Part shown: positions 7,233 to 15,305 of the stretch, one piece after another | Layout of the letters: every line of letters begins with the position of its first letter | How positions within the stretch are numbered: position 1 is the first letter of the stretch | Assembly (NCBI GenBank): GCA_028818755.1 | Contig: JAPPNF010000037.1 | Location: 1-45,764, forward strand | Length of the DNA stretch: 45,764 nucleotides | Source: Deltaproteobacteria bacterium | GTDB lineage: Bacteria > Desulfobacterota > Binatia > UBA9968 > JAJDTQ01 | Direction: 5' to 3' | Program-made: the position numbers and the translations under genes | Notes under the pieces: generated by a model | Database searches by the model: none | What the model was told of the DNA's origin: nothing | What the model saw: only the letters and a program-made list of their open reading frames with translations

Positions 7233-9599
7233 ATGCCGGACGCACCTCGAAACGCCTCACCGAACTGGCTCACCGCCCGCATCGAGGGTTGTCTCTTCGG
7301 GCGTCGCGTCCTCGTGCTCGCCGCCTTCGCGCTCGTCACCATCGTCATGGGATGGTATGCCGCGCAGCTCCGCGTGGACGCCGGGTTCTTCAAGCTCGTG
7401 CCACTCAAGCACGAGTACATGCAGACCTTCCTCAAGCACCAGGACGAGTTCGGCGGCGCCGACCGGGTGGTGATCGCGATCACGGCGCGCGAAGGCGACA
7501 TGTTCACCCCCGAGTTCTTCACAGTGCTGAAGCAAGTCACGGACGCGATGTTCTTCCTGCCCGGCATCGACCGCACCCAAGTCTCCTCCATCCTGACTCC
7601 CAACGTACGCTACATCGAGGTGGTGGAGGACGGCGTCGTCGCCGGCAACGTGCTGCCGGCGAACTTCCGCCCCACCCCGGAGGGCCTTGCCCGGGTGCGT
7701 GAGAACGCCATCAAGGCCGGTATCGTCGGCCGCCTGGTGGCCAACGATTTCACCGGCGCCATCGTCAGCGGCAGGCTGCAGGAGTTCCACCCGAACACCG
7801 GCGAGCGCCTCGACTACATCGAGGTGGCGCGCCAACTCGAACAGATCCGCGCCAAGGCGCTGGCGGGCGCCGACGTGGACGTGCACGTGCACGTCATCGG
7901 CTTCGCCAAGCTGGTGGGAGACATCGCCGCGGGGGCGGCGCGGGTAATCGTGTTCTTCGGCATCACGTTCCTGATCACCGCCCTGTTCGTGTTCCTCTAC
8001 ACCCGCTCGGTGCGGCTCACCATTCCGCCCCTGGTGTGTTCGCTGGTGGCGGTGGTGTGGCAGCTCGGAACGGTCACGGCCCTGGGCTTCGGCATCGACC
8101 CCATGTCCATCCTGGTGCCGTTCCTGGTGTTCGCGGTGGGCGTCAGCCACGGCGTGCAGATGGTGAGCGCGGTGCGCGCCGAGGTGGTGGCGGGCGCCGC
8201 CAGCCTGGACGCCGCCCGGGCCAGCTTCCGGCGCCTGCTGCTGCCGGGGGCGGTGGCCCTCGCCTCCGACTCGGTGGGGTTCATCACCATCTCGCTCATT
8301 GACGTCCAGGTCATCCGGGAGACCGCCATCACCGCCAGCCTGGGGATCGTGGCCATCATCCTCACCAATCTGGGGCTGCTGCCGGTGCTGCTTTCCTATT
8401 TCCGCATGAGCGACGCGCAGCGGCGGGCCGCGGCCGAGCGGGACAGCGTCCTGCGGCCGTTGTGGTCGCGGGTGGCGCGGCTGGCGCGCCGGGGTCCAGC
8501 GGCGGTGACGGTGGCGCTTGCCGCGGTACTGGTGGCGGTTGGGGCGCACTACGCGGTCCAGGTCCGGGTGGGCGACAGCCACGCAGGCGTACCGGAGTTG
8601 CGGGCGGAATCCGTGTACAATCAGGACATCGCGGTCATTACCGAGCGCTTCAAGATCGGCGTCGACGTGCTCACGGTCTTCGCGGAGACGGTGCCGGACG
8701 GCTGCATCGACTACGAGGTGCTCACCACCCTGGACGAGTTCGCGTGGCACGTGCGCAACGTAGACGGGGTCCAGTCCGTGCTGAGCCTCGCCGGCGTCGC
8801 CCGCAACATCAACGCCGGCTGGAACGAAGGCAACCTCAAGTGGCGCACCCTGCCCCGCAACCGATATTCACTGGTGCAATCCGTCTCCCCGGTGCCCACC
8901 AGCAGCGGGCTCATCAACAACGACTGCAGCGTGCTGCCGGTGCTGATCTACACCACCGACCACAAGGCCGAGACCATCCAGCGCGTGGTCGACGCCACCA
9001 AGGACTTCCAGCGCCGCAACACCCTGGACCGCATCAACTTCCGGCTCGCCGGGGGCAACGTCGGGGTCATGGCGGCCACCAACGAGGAGGTGGACGCCTC
9101 CCAGTTCCCGATCCTGGGCTACGTCTTCGCCGGCGTCATCCTGCTGTGCCTGATCTCGTTCCGCTCGGTCACGGCCACGGTGTGCATCATCGTGCCGCTG
9201 GCCGCCGTGTCGCTACTGGCCTACGGGCTCATGGCGATCCTCGAGATCGGGCTCAAGATCTCGACCCTGCCGGTGGTGGCCCTGGGGGTGGGGATCGGCG
9301 TGGACTACGCCATCTACATCTACGGGAGGCTACGCACGCATCTCGACCAGGGACTGGACTTCGCCACCGCCTACGAGCGTACCCTCAACGTCACCGGCGC
9401 CGGGGTGGTCCTCACCGGCCTTACCCTGGCGGCGGGCGTGGCCACCTGGATCCTCGCTCCGCTCAAGTTCCAGGCCGACATGGGCACGGTGCTGATGTTC
9501 ATGTTCCTGGTGAACATGATCGCCGCGGTGCTGCTGCTGCCGGCCCTGGGTGCGTGGCTGGTGCGCCCCAAGACGGCGCGGCCCGGCAGCGAATCGTAG
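7233..9599 (+). CDS. MMPL/RND superfamily exporter
   Basis: The 788-residue inner-membrane protein has the duplicated RND layout: one transmembrane helix near residues 27-45, a periplasmic domain, a bundle of helices at about 230-390, a helix near 420-440, a second periplasmic domain and a final bundle at about 620-780. It belongs with the predicted RND exporters that include HpnN (hopanoid transport) and mycobacterial MmpL lipid transporters, driven by the proton gradient. It is the last gene of the envelope operon and likely its energised component. The stop codon TAG at 9597-9599 lies within a dispersed GTAGGGRCGGG repeat. The cargo is unknown; a lipid, terpenoid or hydrophobic catabolite is inferred. 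Confidence 0.9.
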   Translation: MPDAPRNASPNWLTARIEGCLFGRRVLVLAAFALVTIVMGWYAAQLRVDAGFFKLVPLKHEYMQTFLKHQDEFGGADRVVIAITAREGDMFTPEFFTVLKQVTDAMFFLPGIDRTQVSSILTPNVRYIEVVEDGVVAGNVLPANFRPTPEGLARVRENAIKAGIVGRLVANDFTGAIVSGRLQEFHPNTGERLDYIEVARQLEQIRAKALAGADVDVHVHVIGFAKLVGDIAAGAARVIVFFGITFLITALFVFLYTRSVRLTIPPLVCSLVAVVWQLGTVTALGFGIDPMSILVPFLVFAVGVSHGVQMVSAVRAEVVAGAASLDAARASFRRLLLPGAVALASDSVGFITISLIDVQVIRETAITASLGIVAIILTNLGLLPVLLSYFRMSDAQRRAAAERDSVLRPLWSRVARLARRGPAAVTVALAAVLVAVGAHYAVQVRVGDSHAGVPELRAESVYNQDIAVITERFKIGVDVLTVFAETVPDGCIDYEVLTTLDEFAWHVRNVDGVQSVLSLAGVARNINAGWNEGNLKWRTLPRNRYSLVQSVSPVPTSSGLINNDCSVLPVLIYTTDHKAETIQRVVDATKDFQRRNTLDRINFRLAGGNVGVMAATNEEVDASQFPILGYVFAGVILLCLISFRSVTATVCIIVPLAAVSLLAYGLMAILEIGLKISTLPVVALGVGIGVDYAIYIYGRLRTHLDQGLDFATAYERTLNVTGAGVVLTGLTLAAGVATWILAPLKFQADMGTVLMFMFLVNMIAAVLLLPALGAWLVRPKTARPGSES

Positions 9600-9623
9600 G
9601 GACGGGCTTCAAACCCGCCCCTG
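9596..9623. repeat. GTAGGGRCGGG palindromic repeat at the stop of the MMPL gene
   Basis: Matches the copy at 43168-43195 at almost every position and contains a CGGGCTTCAAACCCG hairpin. Its TAG forms the stop codon of the MMPL gene. A hairpin here could also weakly terminate transcription, but there is no T-tract. Confidence 0.7.
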
Positions 9624-9657
9624 TTCGATCCGCGGGAAAGAGAAGTCCCGGCAGCCC

Positions 9658-10296
9658 CTACGCGGCGAACGACGCCTGCGTTTCCTTCTCGAAAGCCAGC
9701 AGCTCCTGCACGCTGGACCGCGTCTGCATGCGCGCGAAATGCGCCCGGGTGTTGGGATAGGGCTCCAGGTCGATGTCGAACTGGGTGCTGCGGCGCACGC
9801 ACCAGAAGAAGTGCGCGTCCGGCGCCGTGAAGTGGTCGAAGAAGTACTCGCGCCCCTCCAGCATGCCCTCGGCGATGCCGTAGGCTTCGGCCAGGAACTC
9901 GGCGGCGATGCGCGACACGCTCTCTTCGGTTCCTGCCACGTCGCTGACCTTGGCCGGCGAATTGATGCGGCTGAGGTACGGATGGATGCCCGACGCGCAC
10001 CAGGACATGATCGAGATCGCCTTGAGTTCGTCCCAGGGATCCGACGGCAGCAGCCCGGCCTCGGGGAAACGCCGCGCGATCCAGACCTGGATGGCGACGT
10101 TCTCGGTGAGCGCCTTTCCGTCCACCACCAGCAGCGGCACCTTGTGCTTGGGGTTGAGTTTCATGTACTCCTCGGTCCGGTTCTGTCCGGCCCGGAAGTT
10201 CAGCGGCTTCACCTCGAAGTCCGCGCCGGCCTCGGTCAACGTGATGTAGGGCGCCAGCGCACAGGTGGTTGGGGCATAGTACAACTGGATGCTCAT
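9658..10296 (-). CDS. Glutathione S-transferase family protein
   Basis: A 212-residue soluble protein with a thioredoxin-fold N-terminal domain (MSIQLYYAPTTCALAPYI, the beta-class arrangement with Cys near residue 12) and the conserved NPKHKVPLL cis-Pro loop near residue 50. TENVAIQVWIA follows, with the glutathione-binding Glu, and then the all-helical C-terminal domain. Beta-class enzymes conjugate or reduce electrophiles with glutathione. The substrate cannot be read from the sequence. A GGGAGG Shine-Dalgarno sequence 6 bases upstream supports ATG at 10296. It is convergent with the MMPL gene and lies 36 bases downstream of tRNA-Leu on the same strand. Confidence 0.9.
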   Translation of the reverse strand: MSIQLYYAPTTCALAPYITLTEAGADFEVKPLNFRAGQNRTEEYMKLNPKHKVPLLVVDGKALTENVAIQVWIARRFPEAGLLPSDPWDELKAISIMSWCASGIHPYLSRINSPAKVSDVAGTEESVSRIAAEFLAEAYGIAEGMLEGREYFFDHFTAPDAHFFWCVRRSTQFDIDLEPYPNTRAHFARMQTRSSVQELLAFEKETQASFAA

Positions 10297-10331
10297 GGGA
10301 ACCTCCCTGGAAGAATATTCGCTGAACGGTT

Positions 10332-10418
10332 TGGTGCCGGAGGGGGGACTCGAACCCCCACAGGGTTGCCCCTACTGGATTTTGAGTCCAGCGCGTCTAC
10401 CAGTTCCACCACTCCGGC
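10332..10418 (-). tRNA. tRNA-Leu (anticodon CAA)
   Basis: The minus strand folds as an 87-nt class II tRNA with acceptor arm GCCGGAG/CTCCGGC, anticodon stem CTGGA/TCCAG around loop CTCAAAA (anticodon CAA), a long variable arm, T-loop GTTCGAGTC and an encoded CCA. It reads the UUG codon. Confidence 0.97.
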
Positions 10419-10430
10419 ACGGAGAAGAAT

Positions 10431-10459
10431 TGACTAGCCCATGGGTGAGGAGAGGTCAA
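10431..10459 (-). promoter_or_regulatory. Predicted promoter of tRNA-Leu
   Basis: On the minus strand TTGACC (10454-10459), a 17-base spacer and a weak -10 TAGTCA (10431-10436) lie 12 bases upstream of the tRNA 5' end. The -35 is good; the -10 is poor, so this is tentative. Confidence 0.4.
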
Positions 10460-10474
10460 GGTCGGGATACGTCC

Positions 10475-10741
10475 TCAACGGTCGCCGCCAGCCTCCTCCA
10501 GCGGGATACCCTGTTCCACGAGCATCAGGGGAATGCCGTCGCGGATAACGTAGAGGTACCGGCCGTCCTCGCGGACCAGCCCGCCGCTGATGGGTTCGGT
10601 CACCGTTTCGCCCGCGCGATTGACCAACTCCCTGGCTTCGATCTTCCGGTTGAGGCTCTCGATGAGCGCCTCGTCCGCCAGCGACACCGCCTCCCGGGTC
10701 TCGGGGCATGCCAGGATATTGAGCAATTGCTGATCGATCAC
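10475..10741 (-). CDS. Trm112/YcaR-like small protein
   Basis: An 88-residue protein with the Trm112-type start LLNILACPET and the late motif YLYVIRDGIPLML, typical of the UPF0434/Trm112 family. Eukaryotic and archaeal Trm112 activates several methyltransferases; bacterial members are uncharacterised or fused to methyltransferases. This copy keeps one Cys (residue 12) and lacks the second Cys of the usual CP-x-C pair, so it probably cannot bind zinc in the family way. The start is GTG at 10741. It lies upstream of tRNA-Leu on the same strand with no obvious partner gene beside it. Confidence 0.8.
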   Translation of the reverse strand: MIDQQLLNILACPETREAVSLADEALIESLNRKIEARELVNRAGETVTEPISGGLVREDGRYLYVIRDGIPLMLVEQGIPLEEAGGDR

Positions 10742-10831
10742 GCTTATCTCCCGTGTGATTAACGCTGAACCAATATTCCTCTCCGTCTCGCCGGTGTCAA
10801 TCCGGCCGGCAATGCCCGCCCCTCGCCACCC

Positions 10832-10866
10832 CTGGATTCCCGCTTCCGCGGGAATGACGGATGCGG
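10832..10866. repeat. dRS3-like palindromic repeat
   Basis: Full ATTCCC-N8-GGGAAT copy at 10836-10855 followed by GACGGATGCGG, the same flank seen at 6196 and 21852. The ATG in that flank (10861) opens a spurious N-terminal extension of the UbiD reading frame. Confidence 0.85.
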
Positions 10867-10900
10867 AACTCCTTGGTTGGACGGGTGCGGGCTTCCTTGG

Positions 10901-10929
10901 TTGATGCAGCCAGACCTCTTGGCTATGTT
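10901..10929 (+). promoter_or_regulatory. Predicted promoter of the UbiD gene
   Basis: TTGATG (10901-10906), a 17-base spacer and TATGTT (10924-10929). Transcription would begin near 10936, just before the GGAGGTGG ribosome binding site at 10937-10944. This supports ATG 10951 as the true start. Confidence 0.45.
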
Positions 10930-10950
10930 GCCGTCTGGAGGTGGCCAGAA

Positions 10951-12519
10951 ATGAACGGGACCTTTCGGGAGTACATCGAGCTCTTGCGGGACAATGACGA
11001 ACTGCTGGACATACGCAAGCCGGTAGATCTGAGGGACGTGGCGGCGCTCACGGACCAGAGCGACAAGGGGCTGCTGTTCGAGAATCCCTTGGGATATTCC
11101 ATGCCGGTGGCGTGCGGCATGCTTCAGAAGCGGGAACGTCTCGCCATCGCCCTGGACGCGCCCTACCCCGAGATCCACAAGCGCTTCCAATGGGCCATGT
11201 CCAACTCCATCGACCCGGTGACGGTGGAAGACGCCCCGGTGAAGGAGTTCATGCAACTGGGCGCGGACGTGGACCTGTTCAAGTTGCCTGTGCCCATCTT
11301 CTCCACCCTGGACGGCGCCCCCATGATCACCGCCGCGGTGGTCATCTCCGAGGACCCCGAGTACGGCATGAACGCCGGCTGCTACCGGCTGATGCTCAAG
11401 GAGCGCAACGTCACCGGCATCGACATCGTCACGCCCAACAACCTCCACAACTTCACCAGGCGGGCGCTGGCCGAGAACCGTCCGCTGCCCATCTCCATTT
11501 CCATCGGCGTGCACCCGCGCGAGCTCATGGGGGCGCTCTTCAAGGCTTCGCTGGGAACCAACGAGCTGGGCTTCGCCGGCGGCCTCGGCGGACGCCCGGT
11601 GGAGCTCACCCCCGGCGTCACCGGCCCGGTGCCGTTCATCGCCGGCTCCGAGATCGTGCTGGAAGGAGAGATCCCGCCCGAAGGCTGGGTGCACCCGGAA
11701 GGGCCCTTCGGCGAGTTCTCGCGCCTGGTGGGAGGCACCCACCGGAACCCCAACGTCCACATCAAGTCCGTGCTGCACCGCCGCGACCCCATCTACTACG
11801 CGCTGCATATGCCCTGGGAGAACCTGTGGATGAGCGCCCCCATCTACGAAGCAGCGGCATGGCGCGTGATGGCGGAAACGGGCGTACAGGTCACCGCCAT
11901 CAACGTGACGCCGGGGGGCTGCTGCCACTGGCACATCGTGGCGTCCATCAAGAAGAGCCCGGGCGACGGCAAGAACGCCATCGCCGCGCTGCTGTCCATC
12001 GCCGACATCAAGTACGTGGTGGTGACCGACGACGACATCGACATCTACGATCCCGTTGAGGTGGAGTGGGCCATCGCCACCCGCGTGCAGGCGGACCGCG
12101 ACACCGTGATCCTGTCCAACGCGCGCTCCAAGCCACTGGACCCGTCCATCCCGCCGAGCGCCAACGGCGTCCCCACCACGGCCAAGATGGGCATCGACGC
12201 GACGATCCCGGAGAACGTGCCGCGCTATCGCTACAACCGCATCGTCTACCACAACCAAGGGAAGGCGGTCCTGGACGACTACCTGGGCGAGTCCCCGGCA
12301 GCGGCCCAGCCGGCCGCCGCCAGCGAAGACGCCATCGAGCGGCTTGCGGAGCAAACCCTCGATATGCTGCGCGAGAAACGGCTCACCTTCAGCGAGCTGC
12401 TGGACGCGTACTCGGACGAGGGGTTCGCCACCGTCATGGCGCTGGTGGGACGCCTCAATGAACGGAAGCAGATCACCCTGGACGAAGAGGGGAAGTACAT
12501 GCCCGTGGAGGAAGCCTGA
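10951..12519 (+). CDS. UbiD family (prenylated-FMN) decarboxylase
   Basis: A 522-residue UbiD-type enzyme. These reversibly decarboxylate aromatic or alpha,beta-unsaturated acids using prenylated FMN made by UbiX. The signature PEGPFGEFSRLVGG carries the acidic catalytic residues, and NVTPGGCCHWHIVASIKKS is a conserved later block. The reading frame extends upstream to 10861, but the GGAGGTGG ribosome binding site six bases before ATG 10951 and the promoter just ahead make 10951 the start. The last 60 or so residues, after an Ala/Pro-rich linker, look like a small helical winged-helix tail beyond the standard fold. No ubiX is nearby. The following GST, 37 bases downstream, suggests a catabolic unit; the substrate is unknown. 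Confidence 0.9.
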   Translation: MNGTFREYIELLRDNDELLDIRKPVDLRDVAALTDQSDKGLLFENPLGYSMPVACGMLQKRERLAIALDAPYPEIHKRFQWAMSNSIDPVTVEDAPVKEFMQLGADVDLFKLPVPIFSTLDGAPMITAAVVISEDPEYGMNAGCYRLMLKERNVTGIDIVTPNNLHNFTRRALAENRPLPISISIGVHPRELMGALFKASLGTNELGFAGGLGGRPVELTPGVTGPVPFIAGSEIVLEGEIPPEGWVHPEGPFGEFSRLVGGTHRNPNVHIKSVLHRRDPIYYALHMPWENLWMSAPIYEAAAWRVMAETGVQVTAINVTPGGCCHWHIVASIKKSPGDGKNAIAALLSIADIKYVVVTDDDIDIYDPVEVEWAIATRVQADRDTVILSNARSKPLDPSIPPSANGVPTTAKMGIDATIPENVPRYRYNRIVYHNQGKAVLDDYLGESPAAAQPAAASEDAIERLAEQTLDMLREKRLTFSELLDAYSDEGFATVMALVGRLNERKQITLDEEGKYMPVEEA

Positions 12520-12556
12520 ACCCGCGGACGGCTTTCGGACTGAAAGGAGGATGACG

Positions 12557-13183
12557 GTGACGGCGGAGCTCGTTTTCTACACCAACCCGATGTCGCGCGG
12601 CCGCGTCGTGCGCTGGATGCTGGAGGAATTGGGGGTCCCCTACCGTACCGAGCTGGTGGAGTACGGCCCTCCCATGAAGTCGCCGGAGTACCTGGCCATC
12701 AACCCAATGGGAAAGGTGCCAGCGATCCGCCACGGCGAGACGGTCGTCACCGAGTGCGCGGCCATCTGCGCGTACCTCGCCGACGCCTTCCCCGCTGCCG
12801 GCCTGGCCCCTCCCAGCGGGCAGCGCGGCGCCTATTACCGCTGGCTGTTCTTCGCCGCCGGCCCGCTGGAGGCGGCGGTCACCAACCGCACGTTCGGACT
12901 CGCCGTGCCGCAGGACAAGGAATCGATGGTCGGCTACGGCAACATCGCCACGGTGATGGACACGCTGGAGAAAGCCGTCGAGGGCGGGGGCTACGTTGCC
13001 GGGGAAACCTTCTCCGCCGCCGACGTCTACGTCGGGTCGCATATCGGCTGGGGCATGCAGTACGACATGATCGAAAAACGCCCGGCCTTCGAGGCCTACT
13101 GGTCGCGGCTCAGCGGACGCGAGGCGTATCAGCGCGGCAATGCCCTGGATGATGCGGCCGCAAGCGCGGCCGGGAAGGAGTGA
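12557..13183 (+). CDS. Glutathione S-transferase family protein
   Basis: A 208-residue GST with thioredoxin-fold start (LVFYTNPMSRGRVVRWML), the NPMGKVPAI cis-Pro loop and TECAAICAYLADAF with the glutathione-binding Glu/Cys region. Helical C-terminal signature VAGETFSAADVYVGS follows. An AAAGGAGG ribosome binding site at 12543-12550 abuts ATG 12551 with no spacing, but is 6 bases from GTG 12557, so GTG is the more likely start. It follows the UbiD gene by 37 bases on the same strand and is probably co-transcribed. A role in handling a product or toxic intermediate of UbiD is inference. It is convergent with the TctAB gene. Confidence 0.9.
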   Translation: MTAELVFYTNPMSRGRVVRWMLEELGVPYRTELVEYGPPMKSPEYLAINPMGKVPAIRHGETVVTECAAICAYLADAFPAAGLAPPSGQRGAYYRWLFFAAGPLEAAVTNRTFGLAVPQDKESMVGYGNIATVMDTLEKAVEGGGYVAGETFSAADVYVGSHIGWGMQYDMIEKRPAFEAYWSRLSGREAYQRGNALDDAAASAAGKE

Positions 13184-13206
13184 CGCCGATCGAGCCTACG
13201 GGGCCT

Positions 13207-15237
13207 TCAGACCAGCAGCCAAGCCGGCAACCACGCCGGCAGTAGCTCCGGCAGCCAGTACGACAGCCACGAGGGGTGCCAGAACAGGTGGACGATGCGG
13301 TCGTAGAACGCTACCAGCACGGCCCAGCCGCCGAGCGCATAGCAGACTGACAGCCGCCAGCGGTAACGGCCCCACAGCACGAGATAGGCGGTGATAAAGA
13401 TCGGCACCGCCATCTTCTGGCCGAGCACCATGGTCAGAAGCAGGACGCCCACCAGATAACCGAAGAAGGCCGCCGCCGGCCGCGCTTGGAAGTTCTCGCG
13501 CGTTTCCTCAAACAGCGTGGTCAGCCCGCCCAACTCGCTGAGGCGCGCGGCGAGTTGCCGTACATCGATCAGGAGCGTCCCCAACGCCAACGCCAAGCCG
13601 GGTACGGCGATGGCCATCGGGAACTGCCGCGCGCTGGGCGGCCAACCCGGCGACACCCACACCGCGTACGCGAAAACGGCCGACAGGAAGAGCGACAGCG
13701 GCAGCGACACGATGGGATTGACCTCGGTCCCTTCGCCACCGGCCTGCCGGTCGTCGAGCTTCCGGTTTCGCGCGATGCCGCGCGCGGCGAAGAAGATCGT
13801 CAGCACACACAGCCCGGCGATGGCCATCACTATCGGGCGCTCCCACAACCAGCTCGGTCCGCGATGCGCGGCCATGCTGATCTGAAAGGTCTGCTCCATG
13901 AGCCCGCCGAGGATGAGCGCGAGGACGAACGGAGGACGGGGCCAGCCGCCGCGCTTCATCACATAGCCGATGAAGCCGAAGACGATGACGGTGACCCAAT
14001 CCCCCACGGATGTGCGCGACAGCCAGGATCCCATGAGGACGAACGTCAACACGCCCGGCACCAGCAGGTGCCCGGGAATGAACGCCAGCCGGGCGATGTG
14101 ACGGCTCGTCAGCATAAGGAACCCGGCGCCGATGAGGTTGGCGACGACGATGGTCCATACCAGGCTGTAGGTGATCGGCAGGTTGCGGGTGAGCATGTCC
14201 GGCCCGGGCTGCAGACCCTGGATGAGAAACGCGCCGAGAAGGATGGCCGCTCCCAGGCTGCCCGGGATTCCGAAGGCGATGGTGGGCACCAGGGCGCCGC
14301 CGCGGATCGCGTTGTTGGCGGCCTCGGGGGCGATCACGCCGCGGATATCACCCTGTCCGAACCTCGACTTGTCCTTGGCGCTTTGTACGGCGTGGCCGTA
14401 GGCGACCCAGTCGACGATCTGGCCGCCGAGACCGGGCAACAGGCCGACATAGGTGCCGATGACGCTGCAACGCACCACCAGCCACCAGTGGCGGCAGGCG
14501 TCGCGCACGCCGTCGAGGAGGCCGCCGCCCTTGGCTTGGCCGTGAGGCACGCGGGAAATCGACGTGTTGCTGGCCGCAAGCTCCAACAACTCGGGCACCG
14601 CGAACAGCCCGAGCACCATGGGGATCAGCGGCAGGCCGTCCAGCAGGTAGACGATCCCGAAGTGGAAGCGCGGCACCGGCTGGATGTCGCCGTAGCCCAC
14701 GGTAGAGATGATCAGACCGAACAGCGCCACCGTAAGCCCCTTGGTGACGGAGCGGCCGGTGAGCGAGCCCACCATGGTCAGCCCGAGCACGGCGAGCATG
14801 AAAAGCTCGGCTTTCGAGAAGGCGAGGATCAGCGGCAGCACCAGCGGCAGCGACACCGACAGGACCAGGGCGCCGAACACGCCGCCGAAGGCGGAGACCG
14901 TGAACGCCGCGCCCAGCGCCCGCGCCGCGTGCCCCGCCTTGGCCAACGGGTAGCCGTCGAGGATCGTCGCCTGCGAGGCGACGGTGCCGGGAACGCCGAG
15001 CAGGACCGAGGCGATGGTGTCGGCCGTCGACGTCACCGTGAACATGCCGAGCAGCAGCGCGATGGCCGGTACCGGCTCCATGTCGAAGGTGAACGGCAGC
15101 AGCAGGACGAGGCCGATGATCGGTCCCAGGCCGGGAACCGCGCCCAGCCAGAGGCCGATCAGTATCCCCAGCAGCAGGAAGCCGATGGCCGGCCACTGGA
15201 AGATGAGGACCAGCCCCTGGACGAAGGCCTCTAACAT
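13207..15237 (-). CDS. Tripartite tricarboxylate transporter permease, TctA-TctB fusion
   Basis: Membrane subunit of a TTT importer, which takes up carboxylates captured by a periplasmic TctC protein using an ion gradient. Residues 1 to about 500 are TctA: about twelve helices and the conserved motifs GAVPGLGP near 32-40, DTIASVLLGVPGTVASQATILDGYPLAKAG-type loop near 73-102, and a second GLLPGLGG near 263. Residues about 520-676 add four to five more helices, matching the size and topology of TctB, normally a separate protein of 150 residues. No separate tctB is present, which supports a fusion. It follows tctC by 68 bases. The start ATG at 15237 has no clear Shine-Dalgarno sequence. Confidence 0.88.
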   Translation of the reverse strand: MLEAFVQGLVLIFQWPAIGFLLLGILIGLWLGAVPGLGPIIGLVLLLPFTFDMEPVPAIALLLGMFTVTSTADTIASVLLGVPGTVASQATILDGYPLAKAGHAARALGAAFTVSAFGGVFGALVLSVSLPLVLPLILAFSKAELFMLAVLGLTMVGSLTGRSVTKGLTVALFGLIISTVGYGDIQPVPRFHFGIVYLLDGLPLIPMVLGLFAVPELLELAASNTSISRVPHGQAKGGGLLDGVRDACRHWWLVVRCSVIGTYVGLLPGLGGQIVDWVAYGHAVQSAKDKSRFGQGDIRGVIAPEAANNAIRGGALVPTIAFGIPGSLGAAILLGAFLIQGLQPGPDMLTRNLPITYSLVWTIVVANLIGAGFLMLTSRHIARLAFIPGHLLVPGVLTFVLMGSWLSRTSVGDWVTVIVFGFIGYVMKRGGWPRPPFVLALILGGLMEQTFQISMAAHRGPSWLWERPIVMAIAGLCVLTIFFAARGIARNRKLDDRQAGGEGTEVNPIVSLPLSLFLSAVFAYAVWVSPGWPPSARQFPMAIAVPGLALALGTLLIDVRQLAARLSELGGLTTLFEETRENFQARPAAAFFGYLVGVLLLTMVLGQKMAVPIFITAYLVLWGRYRWRLSVCYALGGWAVLVAFYDRIVHLFWHPSWLSYWLPELLPAWLPAWLLV

Positions 15238-15305
15238 TCACGGAGCTGGGCGGCAGGACCGGCACGGGCCGGTGCCGCCGCCCGGAGAAGAAGAAAACGT
15301 TGTGC

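Noticed and set aside
4735-7260. A long minus-strand frame antisense to DUF1329 and the YCF48-like gene
   Set aside because: The sense products carry signal peptides and family motifs; the antisense frame shows none.
10861-10950. N-terminal extension of the UbiD protein
   Set aside because: The ATG at 10861 belongs to a dRS3-like repeat; a promoter and a GGAGGTGG ribosome binding site precede ATG 10951.
13486-15234. A plus-strand frame antisense to the TctAB permease
   Set aside because: Arg/Gly/His-rich translation without domains; the sense frame has the full TctA motif set.
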